Source: Phytophthora hibernalis (taxonomy: Eukaryota; Oomycota; Peronosporomycetes; Peronosporales; Peronosporaceae). From it: DNA of 64,000 bases. Position 1 is the first letter of the stretch. The number at the start of each line of letters is the position of its first letter. Below, in pieces: positions 1 through 10,754 of the stretch. The position numbers and the translations under genes were made by a program. The notes under the pieces were generated by a model. The model saw only the letters and a program-made list of their open reading frames with translations, did no database searches and had not been told where the DNA came from. The stretch covers positions 1-64,000 of the forward strand of contig JAAKBF010000059.1 of the NCBI GenBank assembly GCA_012656075.1. The letters run 5' to 3'.

Positions 1-2454
1 GGCTGCGCTAAACGTCGCAGCAGGAAGTGCAAGAGCTCATTGCGCACCAGCGCGTTGCCTGTTCCGATCATCCTGTACATACGCACAAAGAATCAGTGTC
101 TGTTCAAATAAAGCAGCAGCAAATGCAGGCTACACGTACGGTTGCACGGGCACTAGCGGTTGCAGCTCCGTGGGGATCATGGCGAAGAGATTCACCACAA
201 GGCCGCGAGACAGTGCGGCGCTGATGTCGCCCATGCCCCAGTTGTTCATGCGCAGGTTCAAGATACTGCCGGTAGCGTTGGGGTCCGCCCGCTCCCCGTT
301 GAGTGTTGGCACGAAGGTGAGCTCCGTGTTCTGGCACTGGAGTCCCAACGAAATCAGCCGTGCGTAGACCTCAGCTTCGCACTTTGCAGCCTGCTCTTCG
401 TCGCCGTCGTTGACTGGAGCCATCCCCATTTCCAGAGCCCACTGCTGCCACTGACGCACCAGCCACGCGAACGTGTTTCCACTGCAGATACAATGTCCGT
501 CGGTTAGACAATCAACAAGGACGGAAGCCTAAATGCAACAAACCCGGAGAGCGACGCTGCCACGCCCAGGAAGCGGTCTTCGAACAGGAACGGTCGAATT
601 TCAAAGCCTGAGTTGTCCTGTGTATCGGCCGAGCCGGAACTGGGCTCAGAAGACAACTTCGCTACATCTCCACCTGTCAATACCATGGCCATTTGCGCCG
701 ACGTGCCGATGTTCACCACTGCGATCAGCATAGAGGTACCACAACGTCAGTCACTGCAGGCTCACCTCGATACCAAGTGTAAAGCCAACGTACACGTTAA
801 ATTGGAGTCGCTGCCAGGGTCCGACTCGCGTTGGGCCAAAGCAGCCAGCACGGAGCACGGGTGGTCGCCCATGGGCACGAACACGGGCTTGTCATCGGGC
901 AAACCAAAGCTCGAGTATCCAGTCGAACTGTGGCCGATGCAAGTGCCCGGCTTCTTGACGGCAGGCAGCATCGAGGACGGAATCCGCAGCGCTCGTAGCA
1001 CTCTGGGGTCCCAATTCTGTGTCTGAAGGTTAAATCCGCCCCAGCTGTGAGCGTCCGTAGTGTCCATGAAAGTCTCGCTAGGAAGCGTGTGCCCGCACAA
1101 TACAAAAGCCACGAAGTCGTGAATCGTTCCGCAGGCATCCATGCCCACCAGTGTGCGTGACGAGTTTTCTAACGTGTGTGCAAAGGAGGCTAGCCCATAA
1201 CCAGCAGCAATGCGGCTGGGGGCAGGAGCATTAGCTATTGCTTTGGTGCGAGCGATTTTTTCCGACAGTCGTCCAGGAACGCAGGCGTGCAGCGTTGGTC
1301 CTGCCACGTGATAAGCTCACTCCACATAGGCTCATAGGTGTCGTCATCTTCCTGGGCCCAGTTCCCGCCTGTTGCCAGCAAGCGTTCCGCCGCGTCGTGT
1401 ACAGCGCGAGTGCACCACCAGACGATTCCATGCATTTGTCCGCAAATGCCTACCGACGTGACTCGCCTCCTTGCCGTCTCAGGCAACGAGATCACGGCTC
1501 GCTGCACTGCCAGCAGCACTTGGTCCACATTCTGCACTCCAATTTTATTCACCACACCATCAGGTCGCGATGGCACAATGACGTCGTTCAGAGATACATT
1601 GGTCACCGCAACTGTCTCACCTCCAACTTTCACCAGCACACACTTGATAGCTGTAGTGCCAATATCCAGCCCAAACAGCAACGGACTGTCATCGTTTTCA
1701 TCGACCACGTACGTAGTGGACTGCGTCTCTGACGTCTCAGGCGTCACAGGTTCATCCGGTACGTCATCCTGCACCACAGGTGAGCTGGAATGAACTGCAG
1801 CTGAACTGGAGCTTGCTGCATCTGTACTGGAGCTTGTTGTAGCTGTAGAAGCCCTCGTACCTCCATAATTGGCCTGGGTGAATCCATGTCGCTCGACGAA
1901 CCTCTGGCACAGCCGCACGAGTGCCGCGTGTCCGCTCTCGGCGCTCTTCTTGTCTGCCATGTAGGACTGCAGCCACTGGCCATGGCTCTGTCGAATGTAC
2001 TCGATCATGTGCGAGGACTTCATCTCTCGTCCCTCATGTCGCCCCTCCTCCAGGAACTCGGACAGCTGCCGTCCGAACGGCAGAATCTCGCGTCGTCCCG
2101 AGCGTCCAATGGACTTCCTCGAGTCAGGTCCCTCGAAGCTGTTGATCTTCTCGGCGTCGTCCAGCCAGTGGCGCAGCGTGCGGCGTGGATGCCTTCCATC
2201 CTGCAGACCTCGCGCACACCCGCGACCTGAGCCAAGGCGATGAGTTCACGCTTCTTGCGCACGGAGTAGTTGGCGCGTTGCTGAATGCGACGTCCGGCCA
2301 AGTCTTCCACAGCTGCTGCTTCTCCTGTGGACGCAATCGGAATCGCGTTTGCACCATCAGACAGGCCGGCGCTTTCGCTTTCTCGTGCACTTGCGCTTGA
2401 CGGCGGAGACGCAGGAATGGCCGCGTTAGTCGCCGCCACAGGTGTCGCCTCCAT
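1..2454 (-). CDS. SHPK: CENPB-type DNA-binding region fused to sedoheptulokinase (FGGY kinase), 3' end off window
   Basis: Seen: ATG at 2454. The first ~210 residues hold a helix-turn-helix region (YSVRKKRELIALAQ, then TLRHWLDD) and a second helical block (MIEYIRQSHGQWLQSYMADK). This is followed without interruption by an FGGY kinase: LLFGLDIGTTAIK, GICGQMHGIVWW, ITWQDQRCTPAF, MDACGTIHDFVAF, GDHPCSVLAALAQ, VNIGTSAQMAMVL, LGVAASLSGGN, TPTLNGERADPN and GTGNALVRN. GT-AG introns lie at 719-793, 482-543 and 73-133; the last exon (72 to 1) runs off the window. Two one-base frameshifts are needed, near 2180 and in the T-run 1256-1261. Known: SHPK phosphorylates sedoheptulose to sedoheptulose-7-phosphate, feeding the cytosolic pentose phosphate pool. 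Inferred: the DNA-binding part derives from a pogo/CENPB transposase. Fusion is supported because the second helical block and the kinase share one open frame (2023-1262). The kinase call is firm; activity is not shown. Confidence 0.85.
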
Positions 2455-2609
2455 GCTCGCTTCGGCGATGATAGGTATGAAAGTACGCTCGTCTGATTGG
2501 TGGAAATAAATAGTTAACTTAGTTAAACAACACTAAATAAGGATCGATCGTACAATCGAGGGGGAGCTCTTACAATAGAGGGCTGTCAATTGAGCATTTT
2601 CCCTTGAAA
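2455..2609. promoter_or_regulatory. Short bidirectional intergenic region between the two kinase genes
   Basis: The 155 bp between two divergent start codons must hold both promoters if both starts are right. Visible elements are an inverted CCAAT-type box (GATTGGTGG, about 2497-2505), an A/T-rich stretch (2505-2537), and two direct copies of TACAATNGAGGG starting at 2551 and 2571, 20 bp apart. No function for these motifs is known to me. Confidence 0.45.
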
Positions 2610-4938
2610 ATGGCGTCGCGAAGGAGCTACGCGGCGGCGTTCAAGCTGTCGGTGGTGCGCGAACTGACGGAGGGCACGTCCCCGCCATCTGTGCGGTCTC
2701 TGTCCCAGCGTCATGGGTGACGCCGTCCATGGTGCGCAAGTGGCTGAGCAACAAGACGGAGCTAGAGGCGGCGGTGGCGCTGGACGGCGGAGGCTCCGGA
2801 CGACAGCGCAAACTCGGCAGCGGACGCCGCCCCAACGTGGCCATCGACACTGCGCTGCTGCAGTGGATTTTCAGCCAACGGGAGGGAGGCAGGAGCGTCA
2901 CAGACCGAGAGATGCAGGAGCAGGCCAGCTTATTGCTAAAGAGCAGGGGTGCGCAACTTCCACGCGTCCAATGGCTACATCTACGGCTTCAAGAGCAGGA
3001 ACAAGCTGTCGACGGCCACCTCTGCTGGTAGCAACAAGAGACAGAAGGGGGCGTCACGCTGCAAGTGAGTCAGGAGGCCATGGCCACGGGCGAGAGGGAC
3101 TGCATGTTCGGCATCGACATCGGCCTCAAGAACGTCAAGTGCGCGCTCGTGTGCGCGGCCAGCGGCAACATTTTGGCCACGGCCAGCGCGCCCATCCAAC
3201 ACGACACCAACTTGCTGGAGAGCGAGCAGAGCGTGGCGAACGTGTTGCTGGCCGTGCTCAGTGCGGTGCAGGCGCTGCCGATGTCGTTGCGACAGAGTAT
3301 CCGCTCGATTGGCATTTGTGGAGTGGTGGGTGGATGTGTGTGTTCGGTTGAGGTTTGTGTACTGACGTAAAGTGTGTGCTAGATGCATGGAATCGTGTGG
3401 TGGCACTGCAACGCGGTGCGTCGAGCGATGTGTGAGCTGCTGGTGGAAGGGCCCCCGGCACGGCGTCTGCGAGGAGCTGGCCGTGGAGTACGTATATCAC
3501 ATTTCTGGATCAACGATGCACTCCAGCTCTGTTGACTGCGTGGCGAGCCAAGATTCAACTTGCCAACACAGCAACCACCACGCCCCCGTTTGGCTTGGAG
3601 GCCGTGGATGTTTGTTCATCGTCGTCGCCTATCGCATCTGGCTACGGACTTGCCACATTTGCGTATATGCTAGAGAGACAACCGCAAGATATTGTGGGCT
3701 TCGATGCGTGCGGGACGATTCAAGATTTCATTGCGTTCGCACTATGCGGACACTCTCGCCAGCCCAAAACTGCATGGATGTTACGGACGCCTTCAGCTGG
3801 GGTGGCTTCGACATCAACACGAAGACGTGGAATCCGCGCACGTACGCAACTACTACGTAGTAGGTGTTTTCTTGTGTTTACAACAGCACTTTAACCCGTG
3901 TATTTGGTGTATCGCAGTGTGCAGGCACTGAGTCTTCCAGCCCACATGCTTCCAATCGTGAAGGCTCCAGGCGCTGTTATCGGACAGAGTTCCGACGTCG
4001 CTGCAGTTATAGGCTTACCAAATGGGAAACCAGTATACCTTGCGATGGGCGACCACCCGTGCGCTGTCATGACAACTATGGCACAAACGAGAAGTCCTGC
4101 CGATTTGAACCTCTCGCGCACCTCCGGTAGGTGCAAACTGAGAAAATACTGTGCGGTCTCTAACAATGTGTGTCATTGCAAAATAGTATTGAGCCTTGGT
4201 TCAGCATCACAATTGGCCATGGTGCTGACGGAAGAAGATGCAGCACAACTGAAACAATCTCGCGGAAGCTGTTCTCTAAGCTTTGAAGTAAGACCTTTTC
4301 TATCAGAGAACTGGTTTTGGGCGTTGCAGGCTCATTGTCCGGGTATGTGCTGTTCAATTTTCGTATGTGGATCGTGTTTCTTATGTGGCCATTAGCGGCA
4401 ATATTTTTGCTTGGTTTATGAAGCAGTGCCAAGCATGGAGTCGCCAATTAGCAGTGAACCCTACAACCGAGCATCTACTCGATGACCCGATGTACGCCCG
4501 GCTAATTTCCCTCGGTCGTACCAAGCTAGATACCGACCTCAAGTTTTCGCCTACTCTGTACGGGGAATGGGCATCGCCAGACGTGAGAGGTAGCATTGAG
4601 CAGCTACGCATCAGCAACTGGTCGTTGGGTGACATCAGCGCTGCTATTTGCCGTGGCCTCGTTGACAACATTTTTCGATGGTGCCGGAAGACCTGCGTAC
4701 AGACCTCCTTCAACAACCGTACGTTGAAGACCCTGTCATGAGCGAGGCTTGATAAACTTACCTGATTGTTGTGATTTGTATGCCTAGAATGATCGGGACG
4801 GGTCAAGCATTGGTGCGTAATAATCTTCTTCAACACTTCCTTGGGCACAAGCTAGCGCACCCTTCTCAGCTATCGATTCAGAGCACAGCAGATGCAGCTG
4901 TGGGTGTCGCTTTCATCCCCTCACTACTCCAAAAGTGA
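2610..4938 (+). CDS. SHPK: Divergent paralogue: CENPB-type region followed by sedoheptulokinase, many frameshifts
   Basis: Seen: ATG at 2610 opens RRSYAAAFKLSVVREL..SLSQRHG, then VTPSMVRKWLSNKTELE and ALLQWIFSQREGGRSVTDRE, a CENPB/psq-type DNA-binding region. The kinase begins near 3080 (CMFGIDIGLKNVKCALV) and continues through MHGIVWWHC, LDQRCTPAL, FDACGTIQDFIAF, GDHPCAVMTTMAQ, SLGSASQLAMVL, GEWASPDVRGS, MIGTGQALVRNN and ADAAVGVAFIP, stop 4936-4938. Introns: 3323-3382, 3842-3917, about 4128-4188, about 4340-4400 and one ending at 4787. At least six one-base shifts are needed, including G-runs at 2715-2717 and 2946-2949 and the T-run 4671-4675. The frame also changes at 3065-3080, so DNA-binding and kinase parts could be separate ORFs here. 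The minus-strand paralogue argues for fusion. Function as for the paralogue; it may be a pseudogene or an error-laden copy. Confidence 0.75.
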
Positions 4939-5028
4939 ATATTGTGCGGCATAAAGAAGTTTTCATTAAAAGGTTCAAGCTAGCTTGGTGCGGTGTGCTG
5001 TCACAGTTATCGATGAATCATTCGTGAT

Positions 5029-6552
5029 TCACGCTTTGAGCGCTTTGTTGGGCAGCACGTTGCGTCGCTGGAGGTCGCGTGCAATCAAGTCAATACGCAC
5101 CCCCATATTGAAAATCTCGGTGGACGCTGATTGAGCGATCTCAGAGCTTCCAGCGCGATGCAGTGCCACGACGGTGTTGTCTTTGCGACTCAATACGGGC
5201 GATCCGGATGAACCAGGCTTTGTGTCGGCATTGTACCACACCGTCGGCTGAATTTCGCTCGCTTCGCTATCGCGTCCAACAAACGCGGAGATCGCTGTCG
5301 ACACGTCAATTACCGCAGGTTTTCCATCTTTCGTCGCAGCAATCTCCTTGGGTTCACCACGCGGATGTTGTGGGACGTAAATGGTTTCTCCATCTACAGG
5401 TCCGTCCGTGCGGAGTTGAAGGAATCCATAACGTCGCGCCAGATCCGTCCCCGAGTTGTTAGGAGGACACGCAGCAGTGCGTAGTCCAGTTCCGGTTCTC
5501 CGTTACCAAAACTACTCGCGTAGCCTCCACAACGCCTACTTTTTCTCCCTTGAACCCTGTCTCCCGGCACGACTTGGTCTCCGCCATGAAGCCGACAACA
5601 ACTTCCACGATACGACCAGTCTTACGTGTTGGAAGAGAATCGTAGGATCGGAAGCGGCTGAAAATGCTGGACAAGAACCTGGTGTTAGCTTTCTCTCTCT
5701 TTGTCCAAGACTGAGATGGTTCTGCAGATTGCTCAGCTACGGCCGCATCTTTCATGCAGTGGTGATTGGTGAGCAAGTGATTGCCACGTCCAATTAGCCA
5801 GCCCGTACAGAACGTCCAACTGATTATCTGCCCGGAATTTTGAAAGGTTCGTCCTTGGAGAGTCTGCTCCTCGACTCGGATCATCAATCGTGCCACGGCT
5901 CGGGCCTTCGCGTACATCTTCGGCTGACTTTTGCGGTAGCAAACGGCTTCTTTAGCTTCGTCAGTAACTCCAACCGTACTCTCGGTGTCAATTCCGGCAA
6001 GTGGGATTTCAGATCTGCTATTGTCAGCAACGTACGCGTACGACTCGATGACTACTACAGCTTTCTTGCGCTGACTTGGGGCCATTGGAAGCATCAGTGT
6101 CATGATACTTGGATATACTCGACCACCACGGTGTCTCCTTTGACCAAGAATGGGTGAGTCCGTAGTAATAGCGAATGCGGCGATTTATTGCTGTCCGCAA
6201 TGAGAGAACTGGCATTTCCTGGGACTACCGTGGTGAACCTCGAACCGTTGGGATCACGTACAATGAGCTTGTCACCCGTCAGCAAATTGAGTCGCTCGAA
6301 ATTCACAGCAATGTAACTTGCACCAGGTTGGACGATCTGGAGAGCTTGCGGGAACCGATTGTTGTTCGGGAAAAGACTCCATTCATTTCCGATAAGTGGA
6401 CGCAGCACAACGACCGCATCAGCAGCCTGTAAGGACTGGGACTGAAGTAACTCGAACTCTTGGCGGCTGCACCAACTCACGTTCACGTACACTCTCACGG
6501 GCAACGAGAGCAGCGACAGAAGCAGCAACGTACTGATTGTTGTCATTCTCAT
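5029..6552 (-). CDS. Secreted trypsin/V8-like serine endopeptidase with N-terminal beta-rich domain
   Basis: Seen: ATG at 6552 and a signal peptide (MRMTTISTLLLLSLLSLPV), then about 130 residues without a family I recognise (PGASYIAVNFERLNLLTGDK), then the protease. All three catalytic residues are visible: His in LLTNHHC (about 5760), Asp in ELDYALLRV (about 5485) and Ser in PGSSGSPV (about 5200). Stop at 5029. One-base frame changes are needed near 6095, 6075, 5490 and 5430, so it is read in pieces. Known: GSSGSPV with TNHHC is typical of the glutamyl-endopeptidase/V8 branch of the trypsin fold, which acts outside the cell. Inferred: a secreted protease of a host-associated oomycete. The substrate cannot be read. 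Whether it is intact depends on whether the frame changes are real. Confidence 0.75.
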
Positions 6553-6559
6553 ACTTGCG

Positions 6560-6945
6560 GGACTTGTGATGAATACTTGTGTGTTCTGCCTGGGACAGGA
6601 AAAACTGCGGGTTGAAGCTCTTAACTGTCAGAAGTTTTGGAAATTGGTTCACTTCAGCCTCACCACTTTGCTCGGGATGAATAACATTTGGTGCACTAGC
6701 AAGTCTTGATTTGTACCAACTGTGATAGCATAGCCGGCAAAGCACCCACTGCAGCACCACTCCAAACCCGAAAAACTGCTCGTACCACCATCCAACGAAT
6801 GTAGTCAAGATGATTGCCAGCGCTTGAAATATTTCCTCATTGGAAAAGAAGAAAACTTGGTTGAGTACGCGACCCCGCCTATCAAGAGTCCAAGTGAAGT
6901 GCAAAATGTTACCGCATAAAGGATCAGTTGCTCTGGCGAGCCCCC
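6560..6945 (-). pseudogene. Membrane-protein fragment cut by the tRNA array
   Basis: An open minus-strand frame contains one or two hydrophobic segments (IFQALAIILTTFVGWWYEQF, then GVVLQWVLCRLCYH). It lies directly upstream of the protease on the same strand. Its amino-terminal side stops at 6945, where the array begins. I do not recognise the family. It may be the tail of a gene truncated when the array formed or expanded, or a chance open frame. Confidence 0.3.
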
Positions 6946-7433
6946 TTGGCGGTGAGGCCCCGTCTTTGCTACGCTCTCTTTGCCGCCGGGAACCCCTTTG
7001 CCGCTCGCATTCCACGCTACTGACGCCTTACACGACTCACCGCTGCAGCTTCTACCATCTCTACCGCCATGAGATGACGCTTCTAGCCAGCAAGAGCACC
7101 GATTCGGCCGGCCGAATGACGGTGCCGCTGAGGTTAGAAATATGGCCGTGTCTGCGGTGATACATCACTGGCCGGGTGTCCATCGGCTGTGTGCCCCGGA
7201 TGAGCGTGTCGTATGTCCAAGTAGCTGTGTGAATCGTCCGCGAACGACGGTGACAGATGGGTCTGGTGCAGAGGTCTCCACGGCGGCAATTAAACTGATC
7301 TGCGGCATCTAAGGGTATGAGTCGGTAGCGCTAATTGTGGTGCGTGGCGTGAGCGCTGCGAGGCGTGCGTTTGGCGCGTAGTAGCTGCAGTAGAGCGTTT
7401 GTGAAATTGTTTGCGGGTTAGTCTGTTTGGAGC

Positions 7434-7505
7434 GGCCTCGTGGTCTAGTGGTATGATTCTCGCTTCGGGTGCGAGAGGTCCCGGGTTCGATTCCCGGTGA
7501 GGCCC
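7434..7505 (+). tRNA. tRNA-Pro(CGG), copy 1
   Basis: 72 nt. The acceptor stem GGCCTCG pairs with TGAGGCC, with discriminator C. The anticodon stem TCTCG/CGAGA closes loop TTCGGGT, giving anticodon CGG, which reads proline CCG. The T arm is CCGGG-TTCGATT-CCCGG and the B box GGTTCGATTCC is canonical. No intron. No TTTT follows within the unit. All later copies are described relative to this one. Confidence 0.95.
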
Positions 7506-7979
7506 CGTCTTTGCTACGCTCTCTTTGCCGCCGGGAACCCCTTTGCCGCTCGCATTCCACGCTACTGACGCCTTACACGACTCACCGCTGCAGCTGCCTA
7601 CCATCTCTACCGCCATGAGATGTCGCTTCTAGCCAGCAAGAGCACCGATTCGGCCGGCCGAATGACGGTGCCGCTGAGGTTAGAAATATGGCCGTGTCTG
7701 CGGTGATACATCACTGGCCGGGTGTCCATCGGCTGTGTGCCCCGGATGAGCGTGTCGTATGTCCAAGTAGCTGTGTGAATCGTCCGCGAACGACGGTGAC
7801 AGATGGGTCTGGTGCAGAGGTCTCCACGGCGGCAATTAAACTGATCTGCGGCATCTAAGGGTATGAGTCGGTAGCGCTAATTGTGGTGCGTGGCGTGAGC
7901 GCTGCGAGGCGTGCGTTTGGCGCGTAGTAGCTGCAGTAGAGCGTTTGTGAAATTGTTTGCGGGTTAATCTGTTTGGAGC

Positions 7980-8050
7980 GGCCTCGTGGTCTAGTGGTAT
8001 GATTCTCGCTTCGGGTGCGAGAGGTCCCGGTTCGATTCCCGGTGAGGCCC
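7980..8050 (+). tRNA. tRNA-Pro(CGG), copy 2, one G short in T stem
   Basis: 71 nt. Identical to copy 1 except CCCGGTTC instead of CCCGGGTTC. The B box remains, but the 5-bp T stem is broken. Either a defective gene or a homopolymer error. Confidence 0.85.
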
Positions 8051-8525
8051 CGTCTTTGCTACGCTCTCTTTGCCGCCGGGAACCCCTTTGCCGCTCGCAT
8101 TCCACGCTACTGACGCCTTACACGACTCACCGCTGCAGCTGCCTACCATCTCTACCGCCATGAGATGTCGCTTCTAGCCAGCAAGAGCACCGATTCGGCC
8201 GGCCGAATGACGGTGCCGCTGAGGTTAGAAATATGGCCGTGTCTGCGGTGATACATCACTGGCCGGGTGTCCATCGGCTGTGTGCCCCGGATGAGCGTGT
8301 CGTATGTCCAAGTAGCTGTGTGAATCGTCCGCGAACGACGGTGACAGATGGGTCTGGTGCAGAGGTCTCCACGGCGGCAATTAAACTGATCTGCGGCATC
8401 TAAGGGTATGAGTCGGTAGCGCTAATTGTGGTGCGTGGCGTGAGCGCTGCGAGGCGTGCGTTTGGCGCGTAGTAGCTGCAGTAGAGCGTTTGTGAAATTG
8501 TTTGCGGGTTAAGTCTGTTTGGAGC

Positions 8526-8597
8526 GGCCTCGTGGTCTAGTGGTATGATTCTCGCTTCGGGTGCGAGAGGTCCCGGGTTCGATTCCCGGTGAGGCCC
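8526..8597 (+). tRNA. tRNA-Pro(CGG), copy 3
   Basis: 72 nt, same as copy 1, 546 bp after copy 2. The upstream spacer has one extra A (GGGTTAAGTC). Confidence 0.95.
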
Positions 8598-9071
8598 CGT
8601 CTTTGCTACGCTCTCTTTGCCGCCGGGAACCCCTTTGCCGCTCGCATTCCACGCTACTGACGCCTTACACGACTCACCGCTGCAGCTGCCTACCATCTCT
8701 ACCGCCATGAGATGACGCTTCTAGCCAGCAAGAGCACCGATTCGGCCGGCCGAATGACGGTGCCGCTGAGGTTAGAAATATGGCCGTGTCTGCGGTGATA
8801 CATCACTGGCCGGGTGTCCATCGGCTGTGTGCCCCGGATGAGCGTGTCGTATGTCCAAGTAGCTGTGTGAATCGTCCGCGAACGACGGTGACAGATGGGT
8901 CTGGTGCAGAGGTCTCCACGGCGGCAATTAAACTGATCTGCGGCATCTAAGGGTATGAGTCGGTAGCGCTAATTGTGGTGCGTGGCGTGAGCGCTGCGAG
9001 GCGTGCGTTTGGCGCGTAGTAGCTGCAGTAGAGCGTTTGTGAAATTGTTTGCGGGTTAATCTGTTTGGAGC

Positions 9072-9142
9072 GGCCTCGTGGTCTAGTGGTATGATTCTCG
9101 CTTCGGGTGCGAGAGGTCCCGGTTCGATTCCCGGTGAGGCCC
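9072..9142 (+). tRNA. tRNA-Pro(CGG), copy 4, one G short
   Basis: 71 nt, with the same G deletion in the T stem as copy 2. It directly precedes the first long unit. Confidence 0.85.
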
Positions 9143-9220
9143 CGTCTTTGCTACGCTCTCTTTGCCGCCGGGAACCCCTTTGCCGCTCGCATTCCGCGCT
9201 ACTGACGCCTTATACGACTC

Positions 9221-9418
9221 GTTTCTGTCTAGGTCATAGTCCACCGAAATGACCTGGCCTTTTGCTTTAATCATACCGACGTCGATGCAGTGCATTGAGT
9301 CAAACCGAGATAATTTTGCAATAACAGCAGTGAACTTACCAGAGTTACCACCTGAAGGACCGACTGCATGAGGTAGAGACCATTTACGCGGTGGCAGAAC
9401 GGCTCGCATGAGACCCAC
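9221..9418 (-). pseudogene. Unrecognised coding fragment truncated by the tRNA unit (L1)
   Basis: A minus-strand open frame with a protein-like composition (MGLMRAVLPPRKWSLPHAVG, ending VISVDYDLDRNE) runs straight into the tRNA-Pro unit, where it loses homology. I do not recognise the family. It is repeated at 14812-15009 and 27512-27709, with the same truncation. Confidence 0.35.
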
Positions 9419-9619
9419 GCTGTTCTTCAGAACGTCATAACGGAAAGTGCCAATTCAGTGCCTGGAATCAGTTTAGTGCGCGATGCAAGTCCTTGTCCAA
9501 TCACTGCTCTCCTTTTGTAGCGGCGACCTCTGATTGGCTAAATATCCCGGAATCACTTTAGTGCATTGTTAATATACGTTTTGTAGGAATGTATAAAATA
9601 TCACGGTTATTCTGTTTGG

Positions 9620-9877
9620 GTGGTGGCTAGCACTACGTTGCCTTTACCGAGTCTCCTGATGGCACTACCAAACGTGAAGCCCAAGCGGCAGTATGGTGGT
9701 GCGTCGGGGCGATGGTATCTTTTTATACGTGAAATGCACAGGTGTAGGCTAACATATTTGCAAAAGAAAGCACGGCAATTACAAAAACAGCATGGCGAAT
9801 TACTAAAAAGGATCAGCTCGATTGCTAAGTATGATCAGATCAGTGGCTGTGGGTCATCTTTATTCATTTATTCGTGA
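9620..9877 (+). CDS. Small basic coiled-coil-like ORF in long unit (L1)
   Basis: 85-residue frame rich in Lys, Arg and Gln (YLQKKARQLQKQHGELLKRI), preceded by a TATA-like TATAAAATA near 9591. Downstream, in another frame, VSLDEEEMNFSSVDGVIQVD and, after 10310, PPFYGLDRAWPDHNI look like further decayed exons. Copies in L2 and L3 differ by indels. No family recognised; possibly a decayed transposon gene. Confidence 0.2.
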   Translation: MVASTTLPLPSLLMALPNVKPKRQYGGASGRWYLFIREMHRCRLTYLQKKARQLQKQHGELLKRISSIAKYDQISGCGSSLFIYS

Positions 9878-10729
9878 AAAGGCAGGAAAGCAGAGACAAT
9901 AGGGGGCGACGTGAGCCTCGACGAGGAAGAGATGAATTTCTCGAGCGTGGATGGAGTCATACAAGTCGACATCGACTCGTTGTGGAGCGCCGTGTGTTCC
10001 TGAATGGAGAGCGAGAGGAGGACACATACTTCGAAGACAAAGAGCAGATAGGGCGACCTCGTCGACACCATCATGAGAGCTGGTGGTTGCTGAGCATTAA
10101 CCACGGAAGCTCCCTGGCAGACATGGCCATCACGCGTTCGTTCGTTGTCTGCCGTGAAAGACACCCAAAGAGATAGGTGTTTAAGTCTGTATGTTTACCA
10201 GTCATATGCTATATTTTCTCCTGTTATCCTTTCAAAATGTATAACTTTATACAAAAAGAAATTTTTAAATTATCCTTTCATTTAACATTTGTATTATTGT
10301 GTTTTTGCAGCGAAAATGTCCCTCCGTTTTATGGCCTAGATCGAGCATGGCCAGACCATAACATCAGGTGTAAAAGTGAGGACAACGTGGAATGAAATAG
10401 ATCGACCTCGATTTGCCTTTCTGAAACGGCAAAAGGGATCAATTTGAGGTAGATTGAGATCGATCTGTTAGATCTGTCAGGAAATCGATCACGATGGTAG
10501 ATTTGATTGTCATAGCCCGGAATATTAGCTGCCCTAGATAGATCCATCTGTCATTTTATAGACCTCAAATAATTAAAATCGACCTCGAATTATTATAACT
10601 CAAACAACCGGCTAAGTGAAAAGGACAAAAGCATTGCAAAGCACAATAGATAACAAAATCATAAATGTAGCAACATTTACTAGTTTTTATCTCCGCATTT
10701 CATATTAACTACATCTTTGGACGTTTGCG

Positions 10730-10754
10730 TTAGAGGTCCGCTGTGGACCTCTAA
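10730..10754. repeat. Perfect 10-bp hairpin in long unit
   Basis: TTAGAGGTCC and GGACCTCTAA flank a 5-base loop (GCTGT). Two related pieces follow within 200 bp (GGATCCGCTGTGAACCTCTAAG and AGAGGTCTGGACGGACC). Present in every long unit. Possibly the end of a small inverted-repeat element. Confidence 0.5.

Larger units (their letters stand above)
6951..9220 (+). repeat. tRNA-Pro tandem array, block A (about 546-bp units)
   Basis: Four complete tRNA-Pro(CGG) genes at 546-bp spacing, plus a left partial unit. The left edge (6951-6961) is the last bases of a tRNA-Pro 3' end (GGTGAGGCCCC), so the array starts inside a tRNA gene. Each unit holds the tRNA, about 470 bp of conserved spacer and a perfect 16-bp palindrome (ATTCGGCCGGCCGAAT). 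Minus-strand open frames here are antisense translations of the tRNA and spacer, not genes. Confidence 0.95.

Noticed and set aside
3065..3096. A very short intron starting GTGAGT between the CENPB and kinase parts of the plus-strand gene
   Set aside because: The donor looks good, but the only acceptors give introns of 9-32 bp, far below the 58-98 bp seen elsewhere. A frameshift is more likely.
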